Positions 35,117-43,475 of a DNA stretch of 64,000 nucleotides are shown piece after piece. The first letter of the stretch is position 1; each line of letters starts with the position of its first letter. Source of the stretch: Paenibacillus vietnamensis (GTDB lineage Bacteria > Bacillota > Bacilli > Paenibacillales > Paenibacillaceae). The notes under the pieces are model-generated. The model had not been told where the DNA came from, did not search any database, and was given only the letters and a program-made list of their open reading frames with translations. Position numbers and translations under genes: made by a program. The stretch is taken from the NCBI RefSeq assembly GCF_020169515.1, contig NZ_JAHMHW010000019.1:25902-89901 (forward strand). Direction: 5' to 3'.

Positions 35117-36106
35117 TCATGTTGCCGTCATGTCTTTTTTTTGCGTCAGATGCGCCGCGATTTTATGCCCGTGATAACGGCCGGATTCGATGAAGATTTC
35201 ATTCGCCTCGTGACGCGAAGCGACGACTCCTGCCAAATAGACGCCCGGCACGTTCGTCTCCATCGTATCCTCGTTGAACGTCGGATAACCTTCTGCTTCT
35301 ATCGTAACGCCCGTTTCGGCCAGAAAATTCCGGTCGGGATGAAAGCCGGTCAGCGCCAGCACAAAATCGTTGGCGATTTGCTGCTCCCCTTTAGGGCCGT
35401 GTACAGTAATGTCGTCGTTTCCGATATGTGTGACGGTCGAGCGAAACAGCATCGAGATTACCCCTTTGGCGACCTTGCTTTCAAAGCCCGGCCTCACCCA
35501 AGGTTTGATGCTGGAGGAATAATGATCCCCGCGGTATACAACGGTAACCTCGGCACCGACCCGCTCGAGCTCGAGAGCCGCATCGATCGCCGAATTGCTG
35601 CCGCCGATGATAGCCACCTTCATTCCGGCATACGGATGGGCCTCGCGGAAAAAATGGCTGACCTTGGCCAGCTGCTCGCCGGAAATGCCGAGCTCGTTCG
35701 GATGGTCGAAATAGCCTGTAGCGATGACGACATATCGGGTATAGAACGAGCATGGCTGTCCAAACCGGTCCTCTCCCTCCAGAAGAAAACCTCCGCTCTG
35801 CTTGACGATGCGGGTAATCGCCGTGTAAGGCCGGATGCGAAGCTGATGGCGCTGCGCTGCCGTCCGGTAATAATTTAATGCTTCAAGCCGAGAAGGCTTG
35901 TCGTTCGCCGTCGTAAACGGAATCCCTCCGATTTCTAACAATTCCGGAGTGCTGAAAAAATGCATGTATGTCGGATACTGCGAAATGGAATGGACGAGAT
36001 TTCTTTTTTCAATGACGAGCGGCCGCAGTCCGATCCGCTGCAGCTCGATGGCGGCGGCCAGGCCGCAGGGGCCCGCGCCGATAATGATCGCTTCCTCTAC
36101 ATGCAC
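35117..36106 (-). CDS. ypdA: YpdA-family bacillithiol-disulfide reductase
   Basis: 329 residues. FAD-binding GAGPCGLAAAIEL at the N-terminus with an internal cysteine as in YpdA, a second nucleotide-binding GGSNSAIDAALEL (about 169) and the C-terminal LAGVV segment. YpdA reduces oxidised bacillithiol with NADPH. I chose the GTG at 36106, 9 bases after GGGAGGG; the frame's upstream TTG lies over that site. Its stop codon falls within the 7-bp duplicated target of the IS, which leaves the protein intact. Confidence 0.92.
   Translation of the reverse strand: MHVEEAIIIGAGPCGLAAAIELQRIGLRPLVIEKRNLVHSISQYPTYMHFFSTPELLEIGGIPFTTANDKPSRLEALNYYRTAAQRHQLRIRPYTAITRIVKQSGGFLLEGEDRFGQPCSFYTRYVVIATGYFDHPNELGISGEQLAKVSHFFREAHPYAGMKVAIIGGSNSAIDAALELERVGAEVTVVYRGDHYSSSIKPWVRPGFESKVAKGVISMLFRSTVTHIGNDDITVHGPKGEQQIANDFVLALTGFHPDRNFLAETGVTIEAEGYPTFNEDTMETNVPGVYLAGVVASRHEANEIFIESGRYHGHKIAAHLTQKKDMTAT
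35124..35142. terminator. Right half of the IS-split terminator
   Basis: Arm GCCGTCATGTC (35124-35134) followed by eight T. It pairs with 33678-33688 (10 of 11 pairs, one G-U) once the IS is removed. It lies within the last codons of ypdA. Confidence 0.75.
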
Positions 36107-36302
36107 GAAATAGTTCCCTCCCAAGCGGCAATTTGAGTAGTATTATGGATAATAAGTTCTCGCTCATTTTACTGCGTGAAACAATGAGATGCAAATTTGG
36201 ATTTTTGACTCTCTTGTTCAACCAAAGGAATATTGTATAATAATGTGGAATCGTTTTTTACAATCTAGTAACCTACATTCCAACGAGGAGGAGATAGATC
36301 GC

Positions 36303-36845
36303 ATGCGGAGACGTTTTGTCATCGAAGCGGTAATGGTAGCAACGTACGGTCATCTTCTCGTACCCAGCCGTCCTATCGACTATGTCGTGCCTTATTCGTC
36401 TATAGCTGAGCTTTACGAGATGAGAGACGGGGCCGATCCGGTCATGGACGACCCTGAAGACGACGTGCACGTGAAAATGAAAATAAACGAACTGATTACC
36501 TTTTTTGAAGATTCTCTTAACCGCAAAAAAATCGAAAAAGCAATGCAGGTTCCATGGAGGGCAAGCTCGCCGCTTCTGTTGAACGACAAAATCCAGTTTA
36601 CGGTCATCCACGCCGTCGATAACGCCCATTACGGAGAGCTGTTCGATCCGATCGAAACGGAGCTGCTTCTGACCGGGCTCAAGCTAGGGGTACCGCTGCT
36701 GTCCGATCAGTTTGAATTTCAGGATAAGCTGATCGAAGCGGAGGTTCCCGTTCAAGTGTACGACATCGAGGACTTTGAATTCGCGGTGGAGGAAGGCATT
36801 TCGGCGAGCGAATTGGCTTTGTACGACGAGCAGGACCGGTTCTGA
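36303..36845 (+). CDS. Conserved hypothetical protein next to ypdA
   Basis: 180 residues, acidic, soluble. It opens MRRRFVIEAVMVATYGHLL and contains a long acidic helix (DDPEDDVHVKMKINELITFF); beta strands predominate later (IQFTVIHAVDNAHYG, VPVQVYDIEDFEF). I do not recognise a catalytic motif. Similar sequences in Paenibacillus have, as I recall, carried an ADP-heptose synthase label, which nothing here supports. The ATG at 36303 follows GAGGAGGAG; 38 in-frame upstream codons lack support. Divergent from ypdA. Confidence 0.72.
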   Translation: MRRRFVIEAVMVATYGHLLVPSRPIDYVVPYSSIAELYEMRDGADPVMDDPEDDVHVKMKINELITFFEDSLNRKKIEKAMQVPWRASSPLLLNDKIQFTVIHAVDNAHYGELFDPIETELLLTGLKLGVPLLSDQFEFQDKLIEAEVPVQVYDIEDFEFAVEEGISASELALYDEQDRF

Positions 36846-36859
36846 TAACCGTCAAATAC

Positions 36860-36915
36860 AAAGAGGACGGGCTGATCGGCGGATAAACGCCGCTTGGGCT
36901 CGTCCTCTTTTGTTG
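36860..36915. terminator. Bidirectional terminator before xerS
   Basis: AAAGAGGACG (36860-36869) pairs with CGTCCTCTTT (36901-36910); the loop contains a second GGCG hairpin. It separates the hypothetical gene from the convergent recombinase. Confidence 0.85.
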
Positions 36916-36934
36916 TCGATAGCGGCGGCAGCCG

Positions 36935-38014
36935 TTATTCCTTGGTGCGGTCAATCGCTTGCGCCATCGTTTTATCCGTCAAATGCGCGTAAATTTGCGT
37001 CGTTTCGGGCGATGCATGCCCCAGCTGCTCCTGTGTCTTGTAAATATCATTGCGCAAATAATAGTCAGTAGCGAACGAGTGCCGGAGCTTATGGACGGAA
37101 AGGTAAGGCTTTCCGAACCGCTTGGCATATTTGATCACCATCTCCTGAATGGCGCGCTTCGTCATGCGGGAGCCCTCGCTCTTGCCGTTCGCAAGCGCAA
37201 GAAACAGCGCTTTCTCCCGTTTAGGCGCTTTATAGCGAACCTCTCGCAGCGTTAGATACGCCTGCAAATCCTCCACCGCTTCCTGCCGGAAGTAGACGGG
37301 CGTCTTAAAGGCGTCGTCGTTTTTCCCTTTACGGAACACATAAGACAGCCTCTTCTTCAAATCGATATCTTCTACGTTCAAATTCACCAGCTCCGAAACG
37401 CGCAGGCCGGAATGCAAAATAAAGCTGATAATGCATGCGTCCCGAATCCGGTTCAGCTCGTATGCGTAAAGCGCCTGCTTATTGACTCCGATTTCCGCGC
37501 CGTAATCCTGCTTGACGTAGTTTAAAAACTCCGTTATTTCTTCCTCCTGCAGCAGCTTGCCTTCCAGCTTGGCAGCCGTGTCCTTCGGTTTATGCGTCCT
37601 TTTAATGGTCACCTTGGCCATCACGTTCCGTTTCAAGAGCGGGTAAAACTGCTCGTCCTCCGCAATCTGGCTCAAATAGTGAAATAAGGAGCGAAGGGAG
37701 GAAAGCTTGCGGGAAATCGTCGTCTTGCTGTTCCGTTCTTCCTTGTACGTCGACAAAAACATCCGGAAGCCGTCGATGCTGTCCATATGAAGCCGTTCAA
37801 GCTCGAGCAGCGTCACATCTTTTACCGAGGACGCTTCCGACAGCCCTTCGGCCATCAGCCATTTCAGAAACGTGTCGTAGTCGCGTATGTATTCGAGAAG
37901 GGATGAGGGCGATAAATCCGGAAGCTTGAAATTAATGAATTTCTCGATGTACCAAGGCATGCCTGGAAGCCGTTTCTCCAGCTCTTGACGGTCTTTTTCT
38001 TTTAAAAGGTTTAT
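36935..38014 (-). CDS. xerS: Tyrosine recombinase XerS
   Basis: Single-recombinase-type Xer. N-terminal SAM-like DNA-binding domain, then a catalytic domain with (numbered from the ATG at 37960) R187 in SGLRVSE, H290 and R293 in HKLRHSFAT, H315 in LGHASPETT and the nucleophile Y324 in TQIYAHL. XerS proteins are about 356 residues. The internal ATG at 37960 would give 341 and lacks a properly spaced ribosome site. The frame upstream reads INLLKEKDRQELEKRLPG and matches the family start (LLEKIDKLKQL in streptococcal XerS). It begins at an ATA (38014-38012) 6 bases after GAGGTGA, giving 359 residues. Confidence 0.88.
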   Translation of the reverse strand: MNLLKEKDRQELEKRLPGMPWYIEKFINFKLPDLSPSSLLEYIRDYDTFLKWLMAEGLSEASSVKDVTLLELERLHMDSIDGFRMFLSTYKEERNSKTTISRKLSSLRSLFHYLSQIAEDEQFYPLLKRNVMAKVTIKRTHKPKDTAAKLEGKLLQEEEITEFLNYVKQDYGAEIGVNKQALYAYELNRIRDACIISFILHSGLRVSELVNLNVEDIDLKKRLSYVFRKGKNDDAFKTPVYFRQEAVEDLQAYLTLREVRYKAPKREKALFLALANGKSEGSRMTKRAIQEMVIKYAKRFGKPYLSVHKLRHSFATDYYLRNDIYKTQEQLGHASPETTQIYAHLTDKTMAQAIDRTKE

Positions 38015-38111
38015 AGCGTTTCACCTCGCTTGTTCTGCGGTATACGGCTCATTTCTTTATTGTAGCAAGTTCCCTTTTCAGCCTCAACGGCAAGCGGTTA
38101 TTTCGGGCGGA

Positions 38112-38156
38112 GAATTCACATTTACGGGGAAATGTAAATTAGTAAATGTATGTAAT
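38112..38156. repeat. Palindromic AT-rich site between xerS and the SleB-like gene
   Basis: ACATTTAC (38118-38125) is mirrored by GTAAATGT (38142-38149), and the flanks GAATT and AATTC extend the symmetry with small offsets. A related AATGTAAATT sits between. It may be an operator or a recombination site; no known motif matches. Confidence 0.4.
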
Positions 38157-38169
38157 TCCTGTATCCCGG

Positions 38170-38198
38170 TTACATTTCGATAGTAACTGTGCTAAACT
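38170..38198 (+). promoter_or_regulatory. Possible promoter of the SleB-like gene
   Basis: TTACAT (38170-38175), a 17-bp spacer and TAAACT (38193-38198), each four of six to the sigma-A consensus. Cortex hydrolase genes are usually read by sigma-G, whose signature I do not see, so this is tentative. Confidence 0.4.
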
Positions 38199-38288
38199 CG
38201 AACAGACCGGTCAACAGGTTACCAAACTTATACCAATTTGCGAAGGATCGTGCACGCGCAATTGTAAAAAGGGAGGTTCATTGATTAA

Positions 38289-38945
38289 ATGAACGTAAAG
38301 GTACTACAACATAGCATGACCGTATTACTCGTTTTTTTGCTGGTGTTCGCGGTGCCGTTTGAAGCTGTACAGGCCGCTCCGCCGGCAACGCTGAAGCTGG
38401 GCAGCAAAGGCGCCGATGTGCCTGATTTGCAATACCGCCTGAAGACGCTCGGTTATTTCAGCGACGACCTGACGGATTATTTCGGGACAAAAACGCTGGA
38501 ATCGCTCACCCGCTTCCAGAAAGACCACGGCCTCGAGGCCGACGGCGTCGCGGGAGAAAAAACGTGGACGGAGCTCAAAAAGGTGTCCGTCAGCCAAGCC
38601 GAGCTGAACATGCTTGCCAGAATTATCTACGCCGAATCGCGTGGAGAGCCGTATGAGGGACAGGTTGCGGTAGGCGCTGTCGTCTTGAACCGGGTCGAGT
38701 CATCCAGCTTCCCGGATACGATTAAAGGCGTAATCGAGCAGCCGAGAGCTTTTACGGCGGTCGATGACGGGCAGTACAAGCTGAAGCCGAATGAAACGGC
38801 TTACCAGGCTGCCATGGAAGCTGTACGAGGAATCGATCCGACGAACGGAGCGCTGTACTACTTCAATCCGGAAACGGCTACGTCGAAATGGATTTGGTCG
38901 CGCAAGCAGACATTGAAAATCGGAAGGCATGTTTTTGCCGTGTAA
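38289..38945 (+). CDS. SleB-like spore cortex-lytic / cell-wall hydrolase
   Basis: 218 residues. Signal peptide (about 1-29, cut after VQAA), peptidoglycan-binding domain (about 35-95, GSKGADVPDLQYRLKTLGY), then a Hydrolase_2 domain (about 105-218) with ARIIYAESRGEPYEGQVAVGAVVLNRV, where E is the catalytic residue. Same domain order as SleB, the germination-specific lytic transglycosylase, but shorter than B. subtilis SleB (305). It could also be a YkvT-like vegetative relative. AGGGAGG precedes the ATG. Confidence 0.9.
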   Translation: MNVKVLQHSMTVLLVFLLVFAVPFEAVQAAPPATLKLGSKGADVPDLQYRLKTLGYFSDDLTDYFGTKTLESLTRFQKDHGLEADGVAGEKTWTELKKVSVSQAELNMLARIIYAESRGEPYEGQVAVGAVVLNRVESSSFPDTIKGVIEQPRAFTAVDDGQYKLKPNETAYQAAMEAVRGIDPTNGALYYFNPETATSKWIWSRKQTLKIGRHVFAV

Positions 38946-38968
38946 TAATGGAAAGCGTTTCTTATCAA

Positions 38969-39005
38969 GGTGCCCGGCACTTTGGATTAGGAAGCGCCTT
39001 TTTTA
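38969..39005 (+). terminator. Terminator after the SleB-like gene
   Basis: AAGGTGC pairs with GCGCCTT (one G-U), 20-nt loop, followed by TTTTTATTT. Confidence 0.65.
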
Positions 39006-39073
39006 TTTATATATAAGGTGATACAATAGGGTATAGAAATTAAGTTACTTATTTTTTCGGAGGTGCTATCATC

Positions 39074-39796
39074 GTGAAAGTTGAAATATGGTCGGATTAT
39101 GTTTGTCCGTTTTGTTATATAGGCAAAAGAAAATTTGAGCTCGCGCTTGAGAAATTCGCTCACAAGGATCAAATTGAGACGGTATTCCGCAGCTTCGAGC
39201 TCGATCCGGGTGCAGACGCGAATGCGGGAAGAAGCACATACAGCATGCTGGCGTCCAAATACGGAATGAGCCTTGAGCAGGCGAAGCAAACGACCGCAGG
39301 TGTGGCACAGCAGGCCGCGGCCGTCGGGCTTGATTTTCAATTTGAAGGAATGGTCGAGACGAACACGTTCGATTCGCATCGGCTGGTTCAATTCGCAGCC
39401 GTTCAGGGCAAGGGAAAACAAATGTCGGAACGTTTATTCAAGGCCTATTTCACGGAAGTCGTGAACATTGGCGAAAGGTCGCGTCTAACCGGACTTGCAG
39501 CCGAGGTTGGCCTGGATGAGAAGGCAGTGACGGAAATGCTGAATTCCGGCGATTATTCGGAGGTTGTCAGAGCCGAAGAAGAAGAAGGCAGCCGGCTTGG
39601 CATCAGAGGCGTGCCGTTTTACGTCATCGACCGCAAATATGCGGTATCCGGCGCACAGGCCTCCGAGGTGTTTCTCGACACGCTGAACAAGGCTTGGGAA
39701 GAAAAGCATCCGTCCTTGATCCGTGTGAACGAAGGCGATCCAGGCGCCGTGTGCTCCGACGGCGTATGCGCTCCGGATGCGAACCAGCCGAAATGA
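39074..39796 (+). CDS. DsbA-family (FrnE-like) thiol oxidoreductase
   Basis: 240 residues. Thioredoxin-fold active site C11-PFC14 near the N-terminus (WSDYVCPFCYIGKRKFE), a helical insertion, then cis-Pro loop RGVPFYVI (about 185-193). The C-terminal tail holds another CSDGVC pair, which could form a second redox site. No signal peptide, so cytoplasmic like FrnE/YwbO. GTG start 8 bases after GGAGGTG. Confidence 0.92.
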   Translation: MKVEIWSDYVCPFCYIGKRKFELALEKFAHKDQIETVFRSFELDPGADANAGRSTYSMLASKYGMSLEQAKQTTAGVAQQAAAVGLDFQFEGMVETNTFDSHRLVQFAAVQGKGKQMSERLFKAYFTEVVNIGERSRLTGLAAEVGLDEKAVTEMLNSGDYSEVVRAEEEEGSRLGIRGVPFYVIDRKYAVSGAQASEVFLDTLNKAWEEKHPSLIRVNEGDPGAVCSDGVCAPDANQPK

Positions 39797-39848
39797 CGGC
39801 TTTGTTTTTTTGATTTGTACGAAACGAATAGAGGAATTATAATAATAA

Positions 39849-39879
39849 ACGGTATCCTTATGCAGGGGTACCGTATTTT
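39849..39879 (+). terminator. Hairpin in the leader of the lactonase gene
   Basis: ACGGTATCC (39849-39857) pairs with GGGGTACCGT (39865-39874) with one bulge, then ATTTTG. It lies just before the next ribosome site, so it is either a terminator of the DsbA-like gene or part of a leader. Confidence 0.5.
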
Positions 39880-39905
39880 GCATGGCTTTGGAGGGGGTAC
39901 TGATC

Positions 39906-40988
39906 GTGGCAGTTGAACAACAGCGTCTTCTCATATTCGCGGGCTCTTATGCCGAAGCGGAAGACAACGGCGTTTATGTGTATTCTTTTGACGAACAAAC
40001 GGGTACATTAACTTTGACGGATGAGTTCTCCGGGCTCAAAAATCCGACATTCCTGAACGTGGATACGGAGCGTAGTCTGCTGTATTCCATTTCGGAGACG
40101 GTTAGCCCGGAAGGCAAGAAAGTAGGAGAGGCGGCGGCTTTCGCTATCGATGCCGCAAACGGGAAGCTGAGGCTCCTTAACCGTAAGGTTACCGTCGAAT
40201 CGACAACCTGTCATATCCAGCGTGACGCTGCAAGCCGTTACTTGACGGTGACCAGCTATCATGGCGGAATGATCGGCTTGCTCGGGATCGGAGAGGACGG
40301 CGGCGTAGGCGAGCTGCTTGACGTCCGTCAGCATGAAGGTAGCAGCCGGCATCCCGAACGGCAGGACCGGCCTCATCCGCATTCCTCGTTCTACAGTCCT
40401 GACGGACGCTATTTGCTCGTATCAGACCTTGGTCTCGACCGTGTCGTCACGTATTCCGTGGACGAAGAGAAGCTGCAGCTTGTGAAGCGCAGCGAGGCCG
40501 TGCTGCATCCGGGCGCAGGTCCGCGCCATCTGACATTCCACCCGAACGGCAAATTTGTTTTTGTCATTAATGAGGTGGATTCGACGATTACTTCGTTTAC
40601 ATACGATTCGGACAACGGTCAATTGACGGAGGTCGAAACGGTAAGTACGCTGCCGGAAGGCTTACAAGAGGAAAACTCCTGTGCCGAAATCGCCATTTCT
40701 TCGGACGGGCAATTTTTGTACGGCTCCAATCGCGGACATGACAGCATCGTCGTCTTTGCGGTGGACGGACAGTCCGGACGATTGACGCTTGTCCAGCATA
40801 TTTCCACCGAAGGCGGCCATCCGCGCCATTTCGCGCTGACGCCGAACGGACGGTACCTGCTCGCGGCGAACCGCGATTCCGACAATATCGTCACCTTCAC
40901 CGTAGACCGCGAAAGCGGAAAGCTGGCTTATACCGGCCGGCAGGTTCGCGTGTCGAAGCCGGTGTGTCTGGTTCCGGTTTATATTTAA
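39906..40988 (+). CDS. Lactonase-family beta-propeller (6-phosphogluconolactonase type)
   Basis: 360 residues made of repeated propeller blades (GVYVYSFDEQTGTLTL, YLLVSDLGLDRVVTYSVD, FVINEVDSTITSF, LYGSNRGHDSIVVF, YLLAANRDSDNIVTF). Seven-bladed YkgB/Pgl-type lactonases of about 350 residues hydrolyse 6-phosphogluconolactone. GTG at 39906 follows GGAGGGGG; an ATG at 39882 lies upstream of that site. Confidence 0.9.
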   Translation: MAVEQQRLLIFAGSYAEAEDNGVYVYSFDEQTGTLTLTDEFSGLKNPTFLNVDTERSLLYSISETVSPEGKKVGEAAAFAIDAANGKLRLLNRKVTVESTTCHIQRDAASRYLTVTSYHGGMIGLLGIGEDGGVGELLDVRQHEGSSRHPERQDRPHPHSSFYSPDGRYLLVSDLGLDRVVTYSVDEEKLQLVKRSEAVLHPGAGPRHLTFHPNGKFVFVINEVDSTITSFTYDSDNGQLTEVETVSTLPEGLQEENSCAEIAISSDGQFLYGSNRGHDSIVVFAVDGQSGRLTLVQHISTEGGHPRHFALTPNGRYLLAANRDSDNIVTFTVDRESGKLAYTGRQVRVSKPVCLVPVYI

Positions 40989-41028
40989 TTATTCATAAGC
41001 TATGTAATGAAGAGGGGAATACAGAAGC

Positions 41029-41244
41029 GTGGCCACTAACGAAGACGATAAACCGAAACTGATCGCAACGAAAATTTTCAAATGCAAAAATCCGGAATGC
41101 AAAGCTTGGGTACGGGACGAATTTGCCGCCGAGGAGCAAGCCTGTCCGATCTGCAAAGGCCCTATGCTCAGAAGCATGCGGCATTTGCCTGCCGTTCAGA
41201 ATAAGCCGAAGCGCCAGCCTAGAAAGCCGAAATCCGATTTTTAG
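41029..41244 (+). CDS. YdjO-like small zinc-ribbon protein
   Basis: 71 residues. Two CxxxxC/CxxC-type pairs (CKNPEC and CPIC) form a zinc ribbon, followed by a basic tail (KPKRQPRKPKSDF). This resembles the cold-inducible YdjO family of Bacillota. GTG start after GAGGGG; a terminator follows. Confidence 0.85.
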   Translation: MATNEDDKPKLIATKIFKCKNPECKAWVRDEFAAEEQACPICKGPMLRSMRHLPAVQNKPKRQPRKPKSDF

Positions 41245-41248
41245 CATG

Positions 41249-41288
41249 AAATCCCAATTCGCAGCTAGTTTGCGGTTGGGATTTTTTG
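41249..41288 (+). terminator. Terminator after the YdjO-like gene
   Basis: AAATCCCAA (41249-41257) pairs with TTGGGATTT (41276-41284), extended by TTCGCA/TGCGG, then a T run. Confidence 0.88.
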
Positions 41289-41321
41289 CGCTGTAACGGG
41301 GTCACGCCCGTTTCCGATATG

Positions 41322-41339
41322 GTAGGATATAGATATCCT
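41322..41339. promoter_or_regulatory. Palindrome upstream of the histidine kinase gene
   Basis: TAGGATAT (41322-41329) and ATATCCTA (41332-41339) form a perfect 8-bp inverted repeat separated by AG. If it is an operator, the kinase must start downstream of it. Confidence 0.45.
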
Positions 41340-41363
41340 AACAAGACAGGACGGTTGCCCTGG

Positions 41364-42689
41364 ATGTTCGTTTATTTTACTGCGCTGCTGACTGCAGCGG
41401 TCATCGTGCTGGCCAACAACCGCGGGAACGAAGCCAACCGCTGGGCGGCCTATTTTTTAGCGGGCGCTTCGGTTGGCGGCCTTAGCCATGTGCTGGCTGG
41501 GCGCGGCTTTGAACGGCTGCCGGAGGCCCTGCAATTTTTAAATTATACATTCACTCCTTGCGCGGTGCTGCTGTTTTGTATTTTGTATACGAGGCATCCA
41601 ATGAGCAGAAGCGCCAAAAGGAAAATAAAGCTCGCGCTGCTGCTGCCGATGCTGCTGATGGCATTACTGGCGTATGCTCCCGGAACGGCTGTCCCGGAGA
41701 AAACGTTTTTTATCGCATTGCTGAGCTGGTGCGCACCCTATTATTTGATTTCATGTTATTTGCTGATCGTCTCCTGCTGGAGGGAGCGGGAGCCGGCGTT
41801 CAAGCGCAGCCGGATTATAACGACCGTCATCATTGTGCCGACGCTGCTCGGCGTCGTCATTTTTATTTACGCGGCGAAGGTATTCGTTCCGGAATTTGAG
41901 TTTTTCCGTTATATTTCGGTGTTTATGGCTTATTCGCTTGGCATTGCCGTATTGTGCGCCTTTATTTACGGAGTGCTCGGCGTGAAGGTGCGCTTTGAGC
42001 GGGATCCCCTCGAAGGGGCGATGAAGGCCGTCAATCTGGGCACAAGCTTGTTAAACCATACGATCAAAAACGAGATCGGCAAAATCGCGTTAAGCGCGGA
42101 TAACGTGAAAGCGTCCATTGCCGAATCTGACGTGCTGCAGCAGGAGCAATTGCAGGTGATCGCCAATTCTTCCCGGCACTTGCTGGAGATGGTGGACCGG
42201 ATGCACAGCCGGACGAAGGATATTTTGCTGAAGGAGGAGCCGGTAAGGCTCGATCTGCTGCTCGAACAATGCGTTTTGGGTCACAGGGACCGATTGGCGG
42301 GCAGCGGTATCGAGCTCAGGACAGTCTATCGGGTTAGGCCGACCGTCATTTGCGATCCGATCCACGTCAAAGAAGCCGTCGGAAATTTGATCTTGAACGC
42401 TGCTGAAGCGATGACGGCAGGCGGTTCGATCGACGCCGTGCTGGATAAGCATAAAGGCGGCGTAAGCCTGGCGATCGAAGATACCGGACCCGGCATTCCG
42501 GAAAGCCTGCTCGCTCATGTGTTCGAGCCGTTCGTAAGCGGCGGGAAGTCCGGCCGGAATTTCGGCTTGGGCTTATCGTATGTGTACAACGTCATGCGCA
42601 GAAGCGGAGGCAAGGCGGAGCTGCGGAACCGGCCGGAGGGCGGAGCGAGAGCCTCGCTGCTCTGGCCGAAGGCTAAAACGATGCCGTGA
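41364..42689 (+). CDS. Membrane histidine kinase of a LuxR-type two-component system
   Basis: About 441 residues from the ATG at 41364. Seven hydrophobic helices (about 1-205) form a membrane sensor with no extracytoplasmic domain. The H box is atypical (LLNHTIKNEIGKI, His near residue 237) and is followed by HATPase with N box NLILNAAEAM, G1 DTGPGIP and G2 FGLGLSYVY. The start is unsure: the frame is open to 41286, with an ATG at 41319 and a TTG at 41355, none with a good ribosome site. The cognate regulator begins 17 bases after the stop. Confidence 0.85.
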   Translation: MFVYFTALLTAAVIVLANNRGNEANRWAAYFLAGASVGGLSHVLAGRGFERLPEALQFLNYTFTPCAVLLFCILYTRHPMSRSAKRKIKLALLLPMLLMALLAYAPGTAVPEKTFFIALLSWCAPYYLISCYLLIVSCWREREPAFKRSRIITTVIIVPTLLGVVIFIYAAKVFVPEFEFFRYISVFMAYSLGIAVLCAFIYGVLGVKVRFERDPLEGAMKAVNLGTSLLNHTIKNEIGKIALSADNVKASIAESDVLQQEQLQVIANSSRHLLEMVDRMHSRTKDILLKEEPVRLDLLLEQCVLGHRDRLAGSGIELRTVYRVRPTVICDPIHVKEAVGNLILNAAEAMTAGGSIDAVLDKHKGGVSLAIEDTGPGIPESLLAHVFEPFVSGGKSGRNFGLGLSYVYNVMRRSGGKAELRNRPEGGARASLLWPKAKTMP

Positions 42690-42706
42690 TAAAAGGAGGA
42701 ACCGGG

Positions 42707-43345
42707 ATGAGCCATATCAAAGTGTTTATCGTCGAAGACGATGCGGACTGGATTAAGGCGCTAACCGCCTTTTTGAATCGCGAGGAGGACCTGCTGGTCG
42801 TCGGAACGGCCGCGAACTCGAACGAGGCGCTCAGCTTTGCGGGCTCGCTTTCGTTCGACGTGGTCCTGATGGATATCCAGCTGGAAGGCAGCAGGCTGGA
42901 CGGCATTCATACGGCCATGCTGCTGCAGGAGCAATCATCCGCCAAAATTATTATGCTGACTTCGCTTAACGACGAGCGGTCGATGACGGAATCCTTTACG
43001 GCCGGCGCCGTCCAATATTTGGAGAAATCGCGGTTTCGGGAGCTGCCCCAGACGATTCGCAGCGCCTATCACCACCCTGCGCCGATGGAAGCGCTGCTTA
43101 AGGAGCTTGCCCGGCTGAAGCGCGAGGAGCAGCTTAAGGAACTGACGGCCGCCGAGCGGGAGGTGTTCGAATTGATCGAAGATGGCCATACGCAATCGCA
43201 AATCGAGCGTAAGCTGCATAAGGCCGAAAGCACGCTCAAAAATCAGATCAACAAAATGCTGAAAAAATTCGGCGTCAAAAGCAGCAAAGAAGCGGTAGAG
43301 AAGGTCAGGCGAAGGGGACTGTTCCACCCAGACGAGGATAAGTAA
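42707..43345 (+). CDS. NarL/LuxR-family response regulator
   Basis: 212 residues. Receiver domain with E10-D11-D12 and phospho-acceptor D56 (LMDIQLEG), and a C-terminal LuxR-type helix-turn-helix (about 145-195, LTAAEREVFELIEDGHTQSQI). Paired with the preceding kinase. ATG follows AAAGGAGG; a long terminator follows the gene. Confidence 0.92.
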   Translation: MSHIKVFIVEDDADWIKALTAFLNREEDLLVVGTAANSNEALSFAGSLSFDVVLMDIQLEGSRLDGIHTAMLLQEQSSAKIIMLTSLNDERSMTESFTAGAVQYLEKSRFRELPQTIRSAYHHPAPMEALLKELARLKREEQLKELTAAEREVFELIEDGHTQSQIERKLHKAESTLKNQINKMLKKFGVKSSKEAVEKVRRRGLFHPDEDK

Positions 43346-43357
43346 AAAACGGCTTGA

Positions 43358-43402
43358 GGAAGAGGGGGGTACTACAACGCGTAGTACCCCCTCTTCCTTT
43401 TG
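43358..43402 (+). terminator. Terminator of the two-component operon
   Basis: GGAAGAGGGGGGTACTAC (43358-43375) pairs with GTAGTACCCCCTCTTCC (43381-43397) around a 5-nt loop, then TTTT. Confidence 0.93.
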
Positions 43403-43475
43403 TCCCATAAAAGTTGGAACTGACGGAAGTGCGCCTTTCGGAGGTAAAATGCAGGTAGATAAAGGGGAGGTTGAA

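Noticed and set aside
36935..38014. Prophage or integrative element at this recombinase
   Set aside because: It is of XerS type, with housekeeping neighbours, and no phage structural genes or attachment repeats are near.
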